Shown: one piece after another, positions 62,577-64,000 of the stretch
How the letters are laid out: every line of letters starts with the position of its first letter
How positions within the stretch are numbered: the stretch's first letter is position 1
Source of the DNA: Thamnaconus septentrionalis
Taxonomy: Eukaryota > Chordata > Actinopteri > Tetraodontiformes > Monacanthidae
DNA length: 64,000 bases
Assembly: GCA_009823395.1 (NCBI GenBank)
Contig: CM020509.1
Span: 12,637,001 to 12,701,000, forward strand
Direction of reading: 5' to 3'
Notes under the pieces: generated by a model
The model's input: the letters and a program-made list of their open reading frames with translations, nothing else
What the model was told of the DNA's origin: nothing
The model's database searches: none
Position numbers and translations under genes: made by a program

Positions 62577-64000
62577 CTCGAGAGGAGAGTCTGGTTCATC
62601 CAGGATGCTCTTCTCACTCTGCAACCGCTGCATCGTCCCTGTAGAACTGGGATCCATGATCAGCACGTTCTGACTACCAGCTCTGCCGAACTTACAGTCA
62701 CTCTTTCTGGAGTCAGTGGTCCTGCACACCTCGTAGTTGTACACATGCTGGAGAGTCCCTGTCCCCAAAGTGTCTGAGTAACGGGGTGGATAATATGGAA
62801 TGACTGGTAGGTTGGAGTGATACAGGATGCGAGACTGTCTCCACCTGTAGATTTTGACTGAGATGATCACCACCACACACGTGATGAAGAGGAAGGAGAC
62901 CACAGCCAGAGCCAGCACCAAGTAAAAAGTCAGGTTGTCGTCATACTCCTTGTCCTGGGCAAAGTCACTCATTTCTGACAGAGCTTCAGGAAGCTGTCCG
63001 CCACCCCACGGTGACAGTGACTGTCGCTGAACAGAGGGCTGTCCGTTGTCCTCCACCATCACAGTCAGGATTTGTTTGACTGGATCTTTGTCAGACACTT
63101 GGCGGATAGTTCTGATTTCTCCATTCTGTAAGCCCACTTCAAACAGCGCCCTGTCTGTGGCCTTCTGCAGTTTATAGGACAGCCAGGCGTTCTGTCCAGA
63201 GTCCACATCAACAGCCACCACTTTGGTGACCAGATAGCCCACATCTGCTGAACGAGGAACCATTTCATACACCACAGAGCCCCCCGTCTGGACCGGATAC
63301 AGAACCTGAGGAGGGTTGTCGTTCTGGTCCAGGATCAGGATTTTCACTGTCACATTGCTGCTGAGAGGAGGAGAGCCTCCATCCTGAGCTTTGACATGGA
63401 AGTGGAAATCTTTGATCTGCTCATAGTCAAAAGAGCGCACTGCGTGGATGACTCCACTATCAGCACTGACCGACACATATGAGGAGACTGGCACTCCGTT
63501 AACAGAGGAGTCCTCCAGGATGTAAGACACTCTGGCATTCTGGTTCCAGTCAGCATCTCTGGCTTTCACTGTGAATATGGAGAGGCCTGGTGTATTGTTT
63601 TCTACTATGGAGGCCTCATATGAGTTCCTCTCAAAGACAGGTGGGTTGTCATTGACGTCAGAGATCTGCAAGGTGAGAGTGACGCTGCTGGAGAGGGAGG
63701 GGACTCCCTCATCAGAGCATGTTATAGTTATATTGTACTCTGAGGCTCTCTCTCTGTCTAATTCACTGTCTGTCAATAAACTGTAGTCATTACTTGATGC
63801 AAATCTAATTGTAAATGGAATATTTTCTTCTATTACACAGTGGACCTTCCCATTTGTGTCTGAATCTGGATCACTGACACTCAGTAAAGCAAATACTGTA
63901 TTTTGAACTGAATTCTCGGGCACTGAACCTGATTTTGATATCACATTGATAACAGGACTGTTGTCATTTACATCAATCACATCTATTATGATCTTACTGG
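62577..64000 (-). CDS. pcdhg: a-type gamma variable exon a6, 5' part outside the window
   Basis: The 3' 1424 bp of a variable exon, open to the right edge. It covers the end of EC3 (DVNDNSP), EC4, EC5, EC6, the membrane helix and the a-type tail ending DSPLE at a GAG|GTTAGA donor (62576). Its EC4 start (VINVISKSGSVPENS) closely resembles that of a4. It has the same two single-base losses as a2 and a3 (62989-62990 and 63004-63007) plus a third near 63032/63033. The net loss of three bases keeps the frame open but replaces about 14 residues at the end of EC6 (PSVQRQSLSPWGGGQLPEAL in place of the SRSATVTVTV strand). Signal peptide, EC1-EC2 and promoter lie outside the window. Confidence 0.88.

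Overview
The window is a large part of a clustered protocadherin gamma locus from a teleost fish, all of it read from the minus strand. The shared 3' end of the locus is at low coordinates. Three small constant exons (8666-8724, 5581-5678, 3522-3805) encode a 146-residue cytoplasmic tail that ends in the Lys-rich gamma terminus [10 protein letters not shown]. Fourteen large variable exons lie upstream of them (12979 to the right edge). Each encodes a signal peptide, six cadherin repeats, one membrane helix and a variable cytoplasmic segment. Each ends in phase 0 at a splice donor that can join constant exon 1, so every mature mRNA should carry one variable exon plus the three constant exons. 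The fish assignment rests on this exon arrangement, on near-identical 3' halves shared by neighbouring exons, and on abundant microsatellites. It resembles the pcdh2-gamma cluster of percomorph-like fish, but the species cannot be read from the sequence.

Layout, in rising coordinates: (1) 1-3521, downstream flank and 3' UTR. (2) 3522-8724, constant exons with 1.8 kb and 3.0 kb introns. (3) 8725-12978, the intron between the last variable exon and the constant region. (4) 12979-15441, one distinct C-type variable exon. (5) 16465-39754, seven 'b-type' variable exons (b1-b7), all with nearly the same EC5-EC6-TM-cytoplasmic half. (6) 39755-47593, a 7.8 kb gene-free spacer. (7) 47594-64000, six 'a-type' exons (a1-a6) with another shared 3' half; a6 is cut by the window edge. 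The labels C, b1-b7 and a1-a6 are mine and follow position.

Two promoter classes follow the two exon families. Each complete a-type exon has a CGCT-type box (minus strand GCCGCTGTTG) about 180-250 bp before its ATG. The b-type exons have no such box. They share a different module, an inverted pair of CCAAT boxes followed by AACTGTACAAAG. Many variable exons are also followed, just beyond the donor, by a neuron-restrictive silencer-like element (RE1/NRSE). Its two half-sites are 8 bp apart in the b family and 2 bp apart in the a family. A further strong match lies in the 7.8 kb spacer on the opposite strand.

Four variable exons carry small deletions compared with their near-identical sisters. 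Exon b1 has four single-G losses within 60 bp. Exons a2 and a3 share the same two single-base losses. Exon a6 has those two plus a third that restores the frame. Most are homopolymer contractions in highly paralogous sequence, so an assembly or consensus error is as likely as real decay or gene conversion. No RNA genes, complete mobile elements or unrelated coding genes were recognised.
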